NCBI GenBank assembly: GCA_964587165.1
Contig: CAZPKH010000030.1
Location: forward strand, 1-21,027
Length of the DNA: 21,027 nt
Direction of reading: 5' to 3'
From: CAZPKH01 sp964587165
Lineage (GTDB): Bacteria; Bacteroidota; Bacteroidia; Bacteroidales; Muribaculaceae
Below the pieces are notes generated by a model that saw only the letters and a list, made by a program, of their open reading frames with translations, was not told the DNA's origin and did not search any database. Every line of letters starts with the position of its first letter. The stretch's first letter is position 1. A program made the translations under genes and the position numbers. This document shows, piece by piece, positions 8,824-17,328 of this stretch.

Positions 8824-11800
8824 ATGAAGAAATCTATTCTTGGCACTGTGGCGGCATCGGCGATACTACTCGCTGCCGGCGCTACGGTGTATGCTGTGTC
8901 AGGGCATTCCACACGCGGCATCCAGGCGCAGAAATTCGCCCCAGGCGAGTCTGACGCCATCACCGCAGTGGCTTCTCCGCAGCTGCAGCTCGCGGGTCAG
9001 CAGCGACTCAATGTTGCTGCCCGTGTAGACGACAGCGGCAAGATCCCGGCAGGAAGTGCTTCGCTCGTGGCTTACCAGAAGCCCGGTACAAACGGCACTG
9101 TCCACCTTAAGTGGGAGCCGGTGACCACCTACTCCGACGGTACTCCGCTCCCGGCCGACGCTGAGGTGTTCTACATCATCAACTCCGACATCTCCGGCTT
9201 CACAAAGCTTGAGACAACTGTTCCCAACATCAACGAGATCGACATCAAGTGCTTCGACTCGCTCGATGAGCAGACCATCAATGTGTTCGGCGTATGGTCG
9301 ATCCTGAAAACTTCCGACCCCGAAAATGATGCTTTCAACTCCGAGCACCCCGAGGCATTGGCATTCCTCGGTCCGGCATACACACAGCCGTTCCTCCACG
9401 GATGGGATCCGGCTTACAACTGGCCTTCGGGACAGATGTTCAATGTAGCAGCATCGTCCAAAAATCATTCGTATGTATACAAGCTCATCGATCCGCTGCC
9501 CGGTAATTCCGGAGGCTCGACGCTGACCAACCTGTCGGCTTACGACGCCCGCGAAGGCGCAGCTTCGATCGGCTTCTACCCCTTCTATGCAGGCGACGAG
9601 ACCGACTACTACTTCGCCCGCGTGAAGCTCGACGACGCTCCCGCGCAGCCTTTCCTCCGCTTCTACCACTCGATCAACAAAAACGGTGAGGGCGACGACC
9701 GTCCGACCGACAACTGGATCGACGTGTATGTATGGTGCGAGGGCGTTGGCACAAAGATCGACCGCGTGATCCCCAACACCGACCGCGGTTGGACCTCCTA
9801 CACCGCATCGCTCGCCGACTGGGCAGGCAAGGAGATCCAGATGATGCTCCGCTTCTGCTGCCCCACAGATCCCGATTATATCTATGTGGATGAGTTGTCG
9901 ATCGAAAATGCAGGCGGCTACGACCTGTCGATGACCAACATCACCGCTCCGCAGAGTGTGGCTCCCGGCGAGGAGTTTGAGCTCATCGTGGGTATCGAGA
10001 ATATCGGCGGCAACAACGCCGACGGCTACAACGTGACCCTCTACCGCGACGGCGACATGCTCGAAGAGCAGAGCGGCCTCCCCGTGATCGGCGCAGGCGA
10101 CTATATCGAGGTGAAATTCACCGATCGTCTGCCCCTCGACGGCAACGACAGCTACACCTACCGCGCCAAGCTGACATGGGAGCGTGACGAAGACACTTCA
10201 AACAATATGTCGCTCCCCACCACCGTGACACGCACCATGGGCGACTATCCCAACGTGACCGGCGTGACCGTAAGCAAAGAGTATCAGAAGGTCAACGTCA
10301 GCTGGACAGCTCCCGCCACCACAAAAGAGGTGGTAGGCTACATGATCTACCGCGACAAAGACCTGCTCACACCGACCCCGGTGACCGGCACGACATACAC
10401 CGACGAAAACCCGATGATCGGTACATGGGTATACGCCGTAGCTCCCGTCTACTCTATCGGTCAGCTCGACGCTGTGGCTGCCGAGCCTATCGAGATAGTG
10501 CGCGCCGACATCGGCTACCCTGCACCCTCCGGCCTGACTGCTGAAAACGATGAAAAAGGCGTTGCTTTGGCATGGATCTCGCCTCAGGACCGCTTCAACA
10601 CCCAGCCCACCACCGAGGGATTCGAAGATTACGAGCCCTGGCTCTATCAGCCGGCTGACCTTGCTCCCTGGACTATCGTCGACATCGACGAATCGCCCGC
10701 TGCCGAGAACTATCCCGGCACCACATTCGGCCGTGGCAACCTGATGTCGTTCTTCACAGTCGACGGTACCGACCTGGCCGGCGACTTCCAGGCTCACAAA
10801 GGCAAAATGTTCCTGAGTACACAGTACAACTCGGACGACTTCAACAAAGAGTGGCTCATCTCACCCGAGCTCGCTCCCGGCGGCCAGACCATCAACTTCT
10901 GGGCTTCGTGCGGACAGTATGGCTACAGCGAAGTTGTGGCTGTATACTACTCCACCACCGACACGTCGATCGAAGCATTCAAGGCCAACGCTGCTCTGCT
11001 CGACGAAGTAGTCGACAACGACGGTGTAAACATCTGGAAAAACTACCGCGTGACTCTCCCGGCCGATGCAAAATATTTCGCTATCGCCAACGAATCGGAG
11101 AACCCCTGGTATCTGAAGCTCGACGATATCACCTACATACCCGCAGCCAAGGCTAACCTGCGCCGCGCTCCGGCTGTCGACAACGACGTCGTGACCGGCT
11201 TCAACGTATACCGCAACGGCGAGAAGATCGCTGAAAATGTAGCTGCCGACACTTATCTCGACGAGACAGCATCTGCCGGCACATACACCTATACCGTCAC
11301 CGCTATCTACAACGGCGACTACGAGACCGAGCAGTCGGCACCCGTAGAGATCACCCTCACGGCCGACGACGTAAACCTCATCGCTCCTAAAGGCCTCACC
11401 GCAACAACCGTCGATGCAACAATCGAGCTCGAATGGCTCCCCGCATCTGTTTGGGCTGCCAACTCTGTGGCCGTGACCGAGGACTTTGAGTCTTACCCGG
11501 CCACGAAAGTATCCGACGAAGAGCTCGGCGTATGGTACGTCAAGAACGCCAACGGCGCCGAACACTCCAGCGGCTCGCAGATGTTTGCTCCCTGGGTGAT
11601 CGTCGACAACACCGGTACCGACGGCAGCAAAGCTCTCGTGACTACCTATGCCGCCCCGATCGACGACTGGTTGGTATCGCCCGAGATCTCCCCGCTGTGC
11701 AACACCATAAGCTTCATGGGCTACTCGAAAGATTCCAGCTGGCGTGAGAGCATGGAAGTGCTCGTATCTTACGACGACGACCGCACCGACCTCGACAAGT

Positions 11801-14004
11801 TTGTGAAAGTAGCCGAGTTTATCGATATGATCGATGAGCCGACAGTCTACACCGTCGATATACCCCAGGGTGCTAAATACTTCGCTCTGCGCGCCGTGTC
11901 AAACGACAAGCTCGAGCTCCGTATCGACGACATCACCTATGTGCCCGCCGTACTCCCCGCCGAGGCTGCAAATGCCGCTGCCCGCGTGGCTTCGCCGATG
12001 CAGAACATCAACATCTACCGCGACGGCGAGCTTATCGGCACTGCCGACAAGGATGCCACAAAGTATGTAGATGTCGACCCGCTGCCCGGCAAATCAAGCA
12101 CATATCAGATCTCGGCAGTTTATGCCGCCGGCGAGTCAGCCCTCAGCAACGAGGCTTCGGCATACATGATCGCCGACCCCAAACCCACAAGCGTGACAGC
12201 TTCGAAGACAGCCGAAGGTATGATGATACAGTGGACAGCTGCCGACCTGGCGATGCGCAACCTCGTGCCCGTAGTCGAGGATTGGGAGAACTATCCCGAG
12301 TACAGCGCCAAGAATGGTATGACCGACCTTTCGCCCTGGACACTGGTGAACCGCAGCGGTCTGGATCACAACATGGGCTATCAGGCCTATGAGGCATGGA
12401 CTCTGGTTGAGAATAAGGGCGTAGACGACTCGATGGTTCTCTTCTCGGCATACGTCTCGGGTCAGAATGACGACTGGCTGATCTCGCCGCTGCTCAACGG
12501 CGCGCCCCAGACCATCAGCTTCGATGTCAAGACTTACAATGCATCCTATGAAGAGCGCGTGCAGGTGCTCTACACCCTCAACCCCGACGCTACCGCTCCC
12601 GAAGGTACCGACATAGACGAGTATGGCGACTGGGTAGTGATAGGCGACTGGAATGAGATATATACCGATTGGGAGAATAAGTCGTTCAAGCTTCCCGAGG
12701 GCGCACAGCATTTCGCTATCCGCTACTTCTCGAACGATGTTTACGGTGTTTACATCGACAATATCAGCTACATCCCCGCAGCGTTCAACGGCCCCGCCCA
12801 GGTGCTCCGCGACCTTAAGGGTTACAATGTATACTGCAACGACACTCTGCTCAACGACTCGCCCGTGGCCGACTGCAGCTACCTGCACGATGCCCTCAAC
12901 GGTGCCGGCGACTACACATTCCACGTGACTGCCGTATTCGCTTACTCTGAGAGCGACAAGTCAGAGTCAACCTCCGTCACCGTCAACGAAGAAGAGCTCT
13001 CGCTCCTCCCCGTCAGCGACCTCGAAGGCAACTCAAATGAAGGCGAGGATGGCGCAGTGCTCACTTGGAGCGCTCCCGCCGGCGAGCTCGAGATACTCAC
13101 CAAGACCGTGACCGACGACTTTGAGTCGTACGCCGAAGGCGCCGCCGACGGCACTCTCGGCCCCTGGACTCTCGTCAATGCCAACGGCGCAAGCCACGGC
13201 AATACTACCGCCAACCAAGGTCAGGGCACAGCTCCCTGGTACATCGTCGACAACGCCGCTTATGCCAACTCCGGCACAAAGGCGCTCATGACAACCTACT
13301 CTGCTCCCAACATCGACGACTGGATCATCTCGCCGATGATCGACAACCTCTCTGAGGTATCGTTCGATGCTCGCCTGCTCAACGACTCGTATCCCGACAA
13401 GTTCCAGCTGATGGTAAGCTATACCAACAACCAGACATCGTCGTTCGAGCTCTTCAAGCAGTATGCTCCCACCGATGAGGAGTTTGCTACCTACAAAGAG
13501 ACCATGCCCGCCGGCGTGAAGTACTTCGCTATCGTCGACCAGTCGGAAGACCTCTACGGTATCATCATCGACAACCTCTCCTACACTACCGTAGCCGAGA
13601 TGCTCCGCGGTTCGCTCAAGGGCTTCAACATCTACCGCCGCTACGACGGTCCGGTCGATGATGCCTCGCGAGTAGCAGCTATGGCCGATGGCCTCGACAT
13701 GGAGGGATTCGAGAAAGTGAACGATGCTCCCGTCACCGACACAACCTTTGCCGAAAAACATGATCTTAAAGGTATATATTCTTATGTTGTATCGGCAGTA
13801 TATCCGTGGGGTGAGTCGCTGATGTCCGACCCCGTACAGGTAGTCAGCGTCAACAGCGGCATAGAGAATGTCAGCGCAGCTGCATCTGATGTGACCTACC
13901 GCTACTACACCGTACAGGGTGTTCAGGTATCCAACCCGACTCCCGGTCAGGTATACATCCAGGTAGGCTCCGACGGCTCGACCCGCAAGGTATACGTGAA
14001 ATAA
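8824..14004 (+). CDS. large exported protein with alternating choice-of-anchor J and fibronectin III domains
   Basis: This 1726-aa protein has a Sec signal peptide (residues 1-~24, MKKSILGTVAASAILLAAGA). An N-terminal jelly-roll-like region lies at ~200-362 (ends YIYVDELSIENAG). It is followed by a CARDB-like domain at ~365-468 and an FN3 domain at ~473-560. Four choice-of-anchor J / cleaved-adhesin-like modules follow at ~598-776, 885-1043, 1150-1321 and 1429-1593. Each opens with (G/D)(F/W)E-x-Y, contains (D/E)WL(I/V)SP or DWIISP, and closes with a KYFA/HFAI strand and (D/N)-(D/N)-(I/L)-(T/S)-Y. Each J module sits between the two halves of an FN3: a LxW strand before it and a YNVY/NIYRDG strand after it. 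The C-terminus (GIENV...TVQGVQV...TPGQVYI...KVYVK) matches the tail of the upstream giant protein. Related domains occur in Porphyromonas gingipain/haemagglutinin adhesins. Adhesion or glycan/protein binding outside the cell is inferred; no catalytic domain is seen. Confidence 0.9.
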   Translation: MKKSILGTVAASAILLAAGATVYAVSGHSTRGIQAQKFAPGESDAITAVASPQLQLAGQQRLNVAARVDDSGKIPAGSASLVAYQKPGTNGTVHLKWEPVTTYSDGTPLPADAEVFYIINSDISGFTKLETTVPNINEIDIKCFDSLDEQTINVFGVWSILKTSDPENDAFNSEHPEALAFLGPAYTQPFLHGWDPAYNWPSGQMFNVAASSKNHSYVYKLIDPLPGNSGGSTLTNLSAYDAREGAASIGFYPFYAGDETDYYFARVKLDDAPAQPFLRFYHSINKNGEGDDRPTDNWIDVYVWCEGVGTKIDRVIPNTDRGWTSYTASLADWAGKEIQMMLRFCCPTDPDYIYVDELSIENAGGYDLSMTNITAPQSVAPGEEFELIVGIENIGGNNADGYNVTLYRDGDMLEEQSGLPVIGAGDYIEVKFTDRLPLDGNDSYTYRAKLTWERDEDTSNNMSLPTTVTRTMGDYPNVTGVTVSKEYQKVNVSWTAPATTKEVVGYMIYRDKDLLTPTPVTGTTYTDENPMIGTWVYAVAPVYSIGQLDAVAAEPIEIVRADIGYPAPSGLTAENDEKGVALAWISPQDRFNTQPTTEGFEDYEPWLYQPADLAPWTIVDIDESPAAENYPGTTFGRGNLMSFFTVDGTDLAGDFQAHKGKMFLSTQYNSDDFNKEWLISPELAPGGQTINFWASCGQYGYSEVVAVYYSTTDTSIEAFKANAALLDEVVDNDGVNIWKNYRVTLPADAKYFAIANESENPWYLKLDDITYIPAAKANLRRAPAVDNDVVTGFNVYRNGEKIAENVAADTYLDETASAGTYTYTVTAIYNGDYETEQSAPVEITLTADDVNLIAPKGLTATTVDATIELEWLPASVWAANSVAVTEDFESYPATKVSDEELGVWYVKNANGAEHSSGSQMFAPWVIVDNTGTDGSKALVTTYAAPIDDWLVSPEISPLCNTISFMGYSKDSSWRESMEVLVSYDDDRTDLDKFVKVAEFIDMIDEPTVYTVDIPQGAKYFALRAVSNDKLELRIDDITYVPAVLPAEAANAAARVASPMQNINIYRDGELIGTADKDATKYVDVDPLPGKSSTYQISAVYAAGESALSNEASAYMIADPKPTSVTASKTAEGMMIQWTAADLAMRNLVPVVEDWENYPEYSAKNGMTDLSPWTLVNRSGLDHNMGYQAYEAWTLVENKGVDDSMVLFSAYVSGQNDDWLISPLLNGAPQTISFDVKTYNASYEERVQVLYTLNPDATAPEGTDIDEYGDWVVIGDWNEIYTDWENKSFKLPEGAQHFAIRYFSNDVYGVYIDNISYIPAAFNGPAQVLRDLKGYNVYCNDTLLNDSPVADCSYLHDALNGAGDYTFHVTAVFAYSESDKSESTSVTVNEEELSLLPVSDLEGNSNEGEDGAVLTWSAPAGELEILTKTVTDDFESYAEGAADGTLGPWTLVNANGASHGNTTANQGQGTAPWYIVDNAAYANSGTKALMTTYSAPNIDDWIISPMIDNLSEVSFDARLLNDSYPDKFQLMVSYTNNQTSSFELFKQYAPTDEEFATYKETMPAGVKYFAIVDQSEDLYGIIIDNLSYTTVAEMLRGSLKGFNIYRRYDGPVDDASRVAAMADGLDMEGFEKVNDAPVTDTTFAEKHDLKGIYSYVVSAVYPWGESLMSDPVQVVSVNSGIENVSAAASDVTYRYYTVQGVQVSNPTPGQVYIQVGSDGSTRKVYVK

Positions 14005-14033
14005 AGATTTGATAAAAATTAGATCCCCATATC

Positions 14034-14078
14034 AGCGGGGGCGGCATCCGATTCAGCGGACCCGCCCCCGCTTCTTTT
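14034..14078 (+). terminator. intrinsic terminator after the J/FN3 protein
   Basis: AGCGGGGGCGG (14034-14044) pairs with CCGCCCCCGCT (14062-14072). An inner TCCG/CGGA pairing surrounds the loop ATTCAG, and TCTTTT follows. It lies 30 nt after the stop codon. Confidence 0.8.
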
Positions 14079-14110
14079 ATTGCCGAACTTTTTTATTGCC
14101 AAACATTTTG

Positions 14111-14118
14111 TACCTTTG
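14111..14118 (+). promoter_or_regulatory. -7 box directly in front of the MATE start
   Basis: TACCTTTG matches TAnnTTTG exactly and ends only 10 nt before the ATG at 14129. No good TTTG is found at -33; the nearest TTG triplets are at the wrong spacing. If used, the leader would be only about 4-8 nt. Confidence 0.5.
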
Positions 14119-14128
14119 CTCCCGCGTT

Positions 14129-15505
14129 ATGAAAAAGGAATCGCTGCAAGGCAATGTAAAGATGCTCGCCACAGCCCCCGTCGGGAGGCTGCTGTGGTCG
14201 TACAGCCTGCCGGCCGTGATCGGCATGGTAGTCAACTCGCTATACAATGTGATCGACCGCATATTCATCGGCCAGGGCGTCGGCCCCGAAGCTATCGCCG
14301 GCCTTGCCATCACATTTCCGGTGATGAACCTCGCCACGGCTATCGGCACCCTGATAGGGGTCGGTGCATCGGCACGCACATCGATCATGCTCGGCGCCAA
14401 AGATTCCGAGGGCGCCCACCAGGTGCTCGGCAACGCCTTGGTGCTCACGCTGATAAATGCAGCCGTATATATCGCCGTCTTCGCCATATATATGGAGCCC
14501 ATACTCCGTGCTTTCGGTGCGAGCGACACCACCCTCCCTTATGCCTACGACTTCATGATGCACCTGCTGCCGGGATTGCTGCTGATGAACCTCACGTTCG
14601 GGTTCAACAACATCATGCGTGCCTCCGGCTACCCGGTGCGTGCCATGGTGACACTCTTCATAGGCACAGGCGTAAACCTTGTGCTTGCCCCTACGTTCAT
14701 ATTCTACCTGCACCTGGGCATCAAGGGCGCAGCCATAGCCACCGACATCGCTATGGCCGTGACCACCGTATTTGTGATGGCCCACTTCTTCATGCCGAAA
14801 GTCACCCTGCGGTTCCGCCGGGGCATATATCGCCTGCGGTGGCATATCATACTCTCGATCATAGCCATCGGTGCCGCACCGTCGATAGTCAACCTCGCGG
14901 CATCGTTCATCAACGCCATCGTCAACAAAGCCCTGCTGCACCACGGTGGCGACATGGCAGTGGGCGCCGCAGGCATCTTCACCACCTACACCGCGCTGCT
15001 CTGCATGGTCGTGATAGGTATCTGCCAGGGTATGCAGCCTATCGTGGGCTATAACTACGGCGCAGGCCACACCGGACGCCTCAAGCGCACATTCTGGCTC
15101 ACCACGGCGGCCGCATCGGTGGTCACACTGACAGGCAGCGTGGCCGGGCTGGTAGCCCCGGGGCTTATAGCGCGCGCATTCACCACCGACCGACACCTGA
15201 TAGAGGTGACGGCAAGCGCTTTCGAGCACGCCCTGTGGGCATTCATGGTGGTAGGATTCCAGATCGTGGCCACATCCTTCTTCCAGAGTATCAGCAAAGC
15301 CGGCAAATCAATATTCCTCAGCCTGACCCGACAGGTGCTCTTCCTGATCCCGCTGCTTATCATCCTGCCGGCAAAGATGGGCCTCAACGGCGTATGGACG
15401 GCATTCCCGCTGAGCGACATGGCCGCAACAGCCGTCACGGCCGTGATGATATGGTGGCAGTTCCGCCACCTTGCCCCCGGACGCCCCAATCCGTTAGGCA
15501 TCTGA
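14129..15505 (+). CDS. MATE-family multidrug/metabolite efflux transporter
   Basis: This 458-aa inner-membrane protein is highly hydrophobic and spans the usual MATE length (~450 aa, 12 helices in two related halves). The N-terminal stretch TAPVGRLLWSYSLPA, then LYNVIDRIFIGQG and GLAITFPVMNL, is typical of Bacteroidales MATE proteins. The second half carries GICQGMQPIVGYNYG and, near the C-terminus, SFFQSISKAGKSIFLSLTRQ. MATE transporters export organic cations or drugs in exchange for Na+ or H+; the substrate cannot be told here. The frame is open upstream to an ATG at 14009. Those 40 extra residues would be encoded by the terminator hairpin at 14034-14078 and the promoter box, so I start at 14129 (MKKESLQG). 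An ATG at 14162 (MLATAPVGR) remains possible. It seems to be transcribed alone, with terminators on both sides. Confidence 0.92.
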   Translation: MKKESLQGNVKMLATAPVGRLLWSYSLPAVIGMVVNSLYNVIDRIFIGQGVGPEAIAGLAITFPVMNLATAIGTLIGVGASARTSIMLGAKDSEGAHQVLGNALVLTLINAAVYIAVFAIYMEPILRAFGASDTTLPYAYDFMMHLLPGLLLMNLTFGFNNIMRASGYPVRAMVTLFIGTGVNLVLAPTFIFYLHLGIKGAAIATDIAMAVTTVFVMAHFFMPKVTLRFRRGIYRLRWHIILSIIAIGAAPSIVNLAASFINAIVNKALLHHGGDMAVGAAGIFTTYTALLCMVVIGICQGMQPIVGYNYGAGHTGRLKRTFWLTTAAASVVTLTGSVAGLVAPGLIARAFTTDRHLIEVTASAFEHALWAFMVVGFQIVATSFFQSISKAGKSIFLSLTRQVLFLIPLLIILPAKMGLNGVWTAFPLSDMAATAVTAVMIWWQFRHLAPGRPNPLGI

Positions 15506-15540
15506 GGGCAAAATCCCGGCGGCAAAACCGTCAAAAACGC

Positions 15541-15565
15541 AACTTTTGGCCAAAAAGTTTTTTTT
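15541..15565 (+). terminator. intrinsic terminator after the MATE gene
   Basis: AACTTTT (15541-15547) pairs with AAAAGTT (15553-15559) around the loop GGCCA, and T residues continue to 15565. The stem is AT-rich but the T-run is strong. It lies between the MATE stop and the next promoter. Confidence 0.6.
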
Positions 15566-15581
15566 AGTGCGGAAATCATAC

Positions 15582-15589
15582 TAACTTTG
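15582..15589 (+). promoter_or_regulatory. -7 box for the TPR protein gene and perhaps the genes behind it
   Basis: TAACTTTG matches TAnnTTTG. About 20 nt upstream is a T-rich run (15558-15565) rather than a clear TTTG, so the -33 part is weak. The leader to the ATG at 15631 would be about 35 nt, rich in A and C, with no Shine-Dalgarno sequence. Confidence 0.6.
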
Positions 15590-15630
15590 CGGTTCGAAAA
15601 CTGCAGAAAAAACAACACCACAATATTAAA

Positions 15631-16314
15631 ATGGCAAAGGAAACTAACGAGACACCGAACACCGCTGTCGACAACATCAACAATACCCTCTCCGGTATAG
15701 AGCAGAAAGTGCAGAACAACACCCGCCCGGTGATGATCGGCATCGTCGTTGTAATAGCAATAGTATGCTTAGTGCTCTTCTACTTCTACGGCATCCGTCA
15801 GCCCGCCATTCAGGCCGCCAACGACGCTATCGGCGAAGCCGACGTCGAAATGGCTCTCGGCAACGACTCGACAGCTCTCGCCATATACAAAAACGTGGCC
15901 TCCGAGCATAGCTACGACGCCGGCAACCGCGCCAAGCTCAACGCAGCCATAATACTCTACCGCCAGGGCAAATACGACGAGGCTATCAAATACCTCAACG
16001 ACTACGACGCTTCCGACAATGTGATCGGCGCCGCCGCAAAATCGCTCGAAGGCGACTGCTACGTCAACAAAAAACAGTATGACGAAGCCCTCAAATACTT
16101 CGAAGAGGCCGTAAAACTCTCCGACGACAACCCCTCGTACACCCCCACATTCCTGCTTAAGGAAGCAACCGTCTACACCGAACTCAAAAACTACACCAAA
16201 GCTGCCGAAATCTACCAGCAGATCAACGAGAAATATCCCCGCTACGGTGCCATGATGGGCATCGATATGGAGATGCGCCTCGAAGCTGCCAAAGAGAAAG
16301 CAGCAGCCAAATAA
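15631..16314 (+). CDS. membrane-anchored tetratricopeptide repeat protein
   Basis: The 227-aa protein has a hydrophilic N-terminus of ~30 residues, then one transmembrane helix at ~34-54 (MIGIVVVIAIVCLVLFYFYG). A periplasm-facing helical repeat region follows. TPR-like units are visible at ~84-115 (ALAIYKNVASEHS..A), ~104-140 (AAIILYRQGKYDEAIKYLND), ~143-175 (GDCYVNKKQYDEALKYFEEA) and ~185-217 (EATVYTELKNYTKAAEIYQQ). The overall plan recalls YfgM-type ancillary TPR proteins. The Bacteroidales homologue is usually annotated only as a tetratricopeptide repeat protein. A scaffolding or chaperone-like role at the membrane is inferred. It has its own promoter box upstream and lies 130 nt before the DUF177 gene on the same strand. 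Confidence 0.88.
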   Translation: MAKETNETPNTAVDNINNTLSGIEQKVQNNTRPVMIGIVVVIAIVCLVLFYFYGIRQPAIQAANDAIGEADVEMALGNDSTALAIYKNVASEHSYDAGNRAKLNAAIILYRQGKYDEAIKYLNDYDASDNVIGAAAKSLEGDCYVNKKQYDEALKYFEEAVKLSDDNPSYTPTFLLKEATVYTELKNYTKAAEIYQQINEKYPRYGAMMGIDMEMRLEAAKEKAAAK

Positions 16315-16336
16315 TAACGGCCGCACATCACGCAAA

Positions 16337-16386
16337 CACAATCCGGCTCCCGGGCTCGAAAAAAGCCCCCGGGGGTCTTGATTGTG
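16337..16386 (+). other. long imperfect stem-loop between TPR and DUF177 genes
   Basis: CACAATC (16337-16343) pairs perfectly with GATTGTG (16380-16386). Inside, CCCGGGCT faces AGCCC(C)CGGG across a CGAAAAA loop, with a bulge. No T-run follows. It could be a weak terminator, a processing site or a leader element of the DUF177-rpmF-fabH genes. No promoter consensus is evident between 16315 and 16444. Confidence 0.45.
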
Positions 16387-16444
16387 AAAACAGATACCCC
16401 GCCGACCAATCACCGACAGCAATATCGCCACACAGCATATCGTA

Positions 16445-17074
16445 ATGGGAAAGTTCACTGAATACAAAGTGCCGCTGAAGTCGCTCCACCCGGGCGTCAG
16501 CACATTCGAATATCATCTGGGCAAGGAGTTCTTCGCCAACATGGAGAACCCCGACATACACGATGCCGACATCAACGTGGCGCTCACTGTGACCCTCAAA
16601 GGCGACATCTACGAGCTGCACTTCGACATCACCGGCACATACACACTGCTGTGCGACCGCTGTCTGGATGCACTCGTGATGCCGGTAGAGACTACATTCG
16701 ACATAGCCGTGGAGTATGGCGACGACTATAACGACGACTCCGACACGCTGCTTATCATACCCGCGTCGAACCCGGCCCTCAACGTAGCCTACATGCTCCA
16801 CGACACCGTGGCCCTCACCATACCGATCAAGCATGTGCACCCCCTGGGCAAATGCAACCGCGCCATGAGCGCAGTGCTCAAGAAGCATCGCGCCACAGCC
16901 CGCCTCGAGCCGGGCGAAGAGTCCGACGAAGATATGATGGAGGAACTCATCGACCAGATCGACACAATGCCCGCAGCTTCGGCCGGGAAAGCAGACGACG
17001 CTCCCACCGACCCCCGCTGGGATGCCCTCAAAGGGCTGTCGAGCTCCGATGCCCCGGCAGAATCAGATCAATAA
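16445..17074 (+). CDS. DUF177 (YceD-like) protein, large-subunit rRNA accumulation factor family
   Basis: This 209-aa protein has the DUF177 layout. An N-terminal strand-rich half (KFTEYKVPLKSLHPG) is followed by a YTLLCDRCLD motif (Cys70, Cys73) and an acidic stretch (EYGDDYNDDSD). A third Cys (137) lies in HPLGKCNRAM. The C-terminal ~60 residues are acidic and low in complexity, ending after WDALKGLSS. YceD-family proteins are needed for 23S rRNA accumulation and are almost always encoded just before rpmF, exactly as here (68 nt gap). The match of sequence motif and neighbour makes the family secure; its precise biochemical action is not known from sequence. The start ATG at 16445 is the first in frame and fits family length. 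Confidence 0.9.
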   Translation: MGKFTEYKVPLKSLHPGVSTFEYHLGKEFFANMENPDIHDADINVALTVTLKGDIYELHFDITGTYTLLCDRCLDALVMPVETTFDIAVEYGDDYNDDSDTLLIIPASNPALNVAYMLHDTVALTIPIKHVHPLGKCNRAMSAVLKKHRATARLEPGEESDEDMMEELIDQIDTMPAASAGKADDAPTDPRWDALKGLSSSDAPAESDQ

Positions 17075-17142
17075 GCATATTCGACCCGCTCACACGCAAG
17101 AGTCGAAAACCAAATACTAAAAACTAAAAACTATATACAACA

Positions 17143-17328
17143 ATGGCACATCCTAAACGAAAACAGTCAAAGACCCGCACCGCAAAACGCCGCACACACG
17201 ACAAGGCACAGATGCCCACCATCGCTATCTGCCCTAACTGCGGCTCATGGCACATCTACCACTGCATCTGCCCCGAGTGCGGCTACTACCGCGGCCACAT
17301 TGTGATCGAAAAAGACGCTGTTGTCTGA
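17143..17328 (+). CDS. rpmF: 50S ribosomal protein L32
   Basis: The 61-aa protein has the L32 hallmarks. The basic N-terminus is MAHPKRKQSKTRTAKRRTHD. A zinc-ribbon follows, with Cys30-x2-Cys33 and Cys43-x2-Cys46 (CPNCG ... CPECG), so this is the zinc-binding form. L32 sits near the peptide-exit side of the large subunit. It lies in the conserved DUF177-rpmF-fabH order. The 68-nt stretch before it is A-rich (repeated ACTAAAA), with no Shine-Dalgarno sequence, as usual for Bacteroidetes. It is probably co-transcribed with DUF177. Confidence 0.97.
   Translation: MAHPKRKQSKTRTAKRRTHDKAQMPTIAICPNCGSWHIYHCICPECGYYRGHIVIEKDAVV

Noticed and set aside
14009..14128. N-terminal extension of the MATE protein
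   Set aside because: It would be encoded by the upstream terminator stem-loop and the -7 box and has no resemblance to MATE N-termini.
14240..15229. Minus-strand and alternate-frame ORFs over the MATE gene
   Set aside because: The + strand frame encodes an unmistakable multi-helix MATE protein; the others lack family features.
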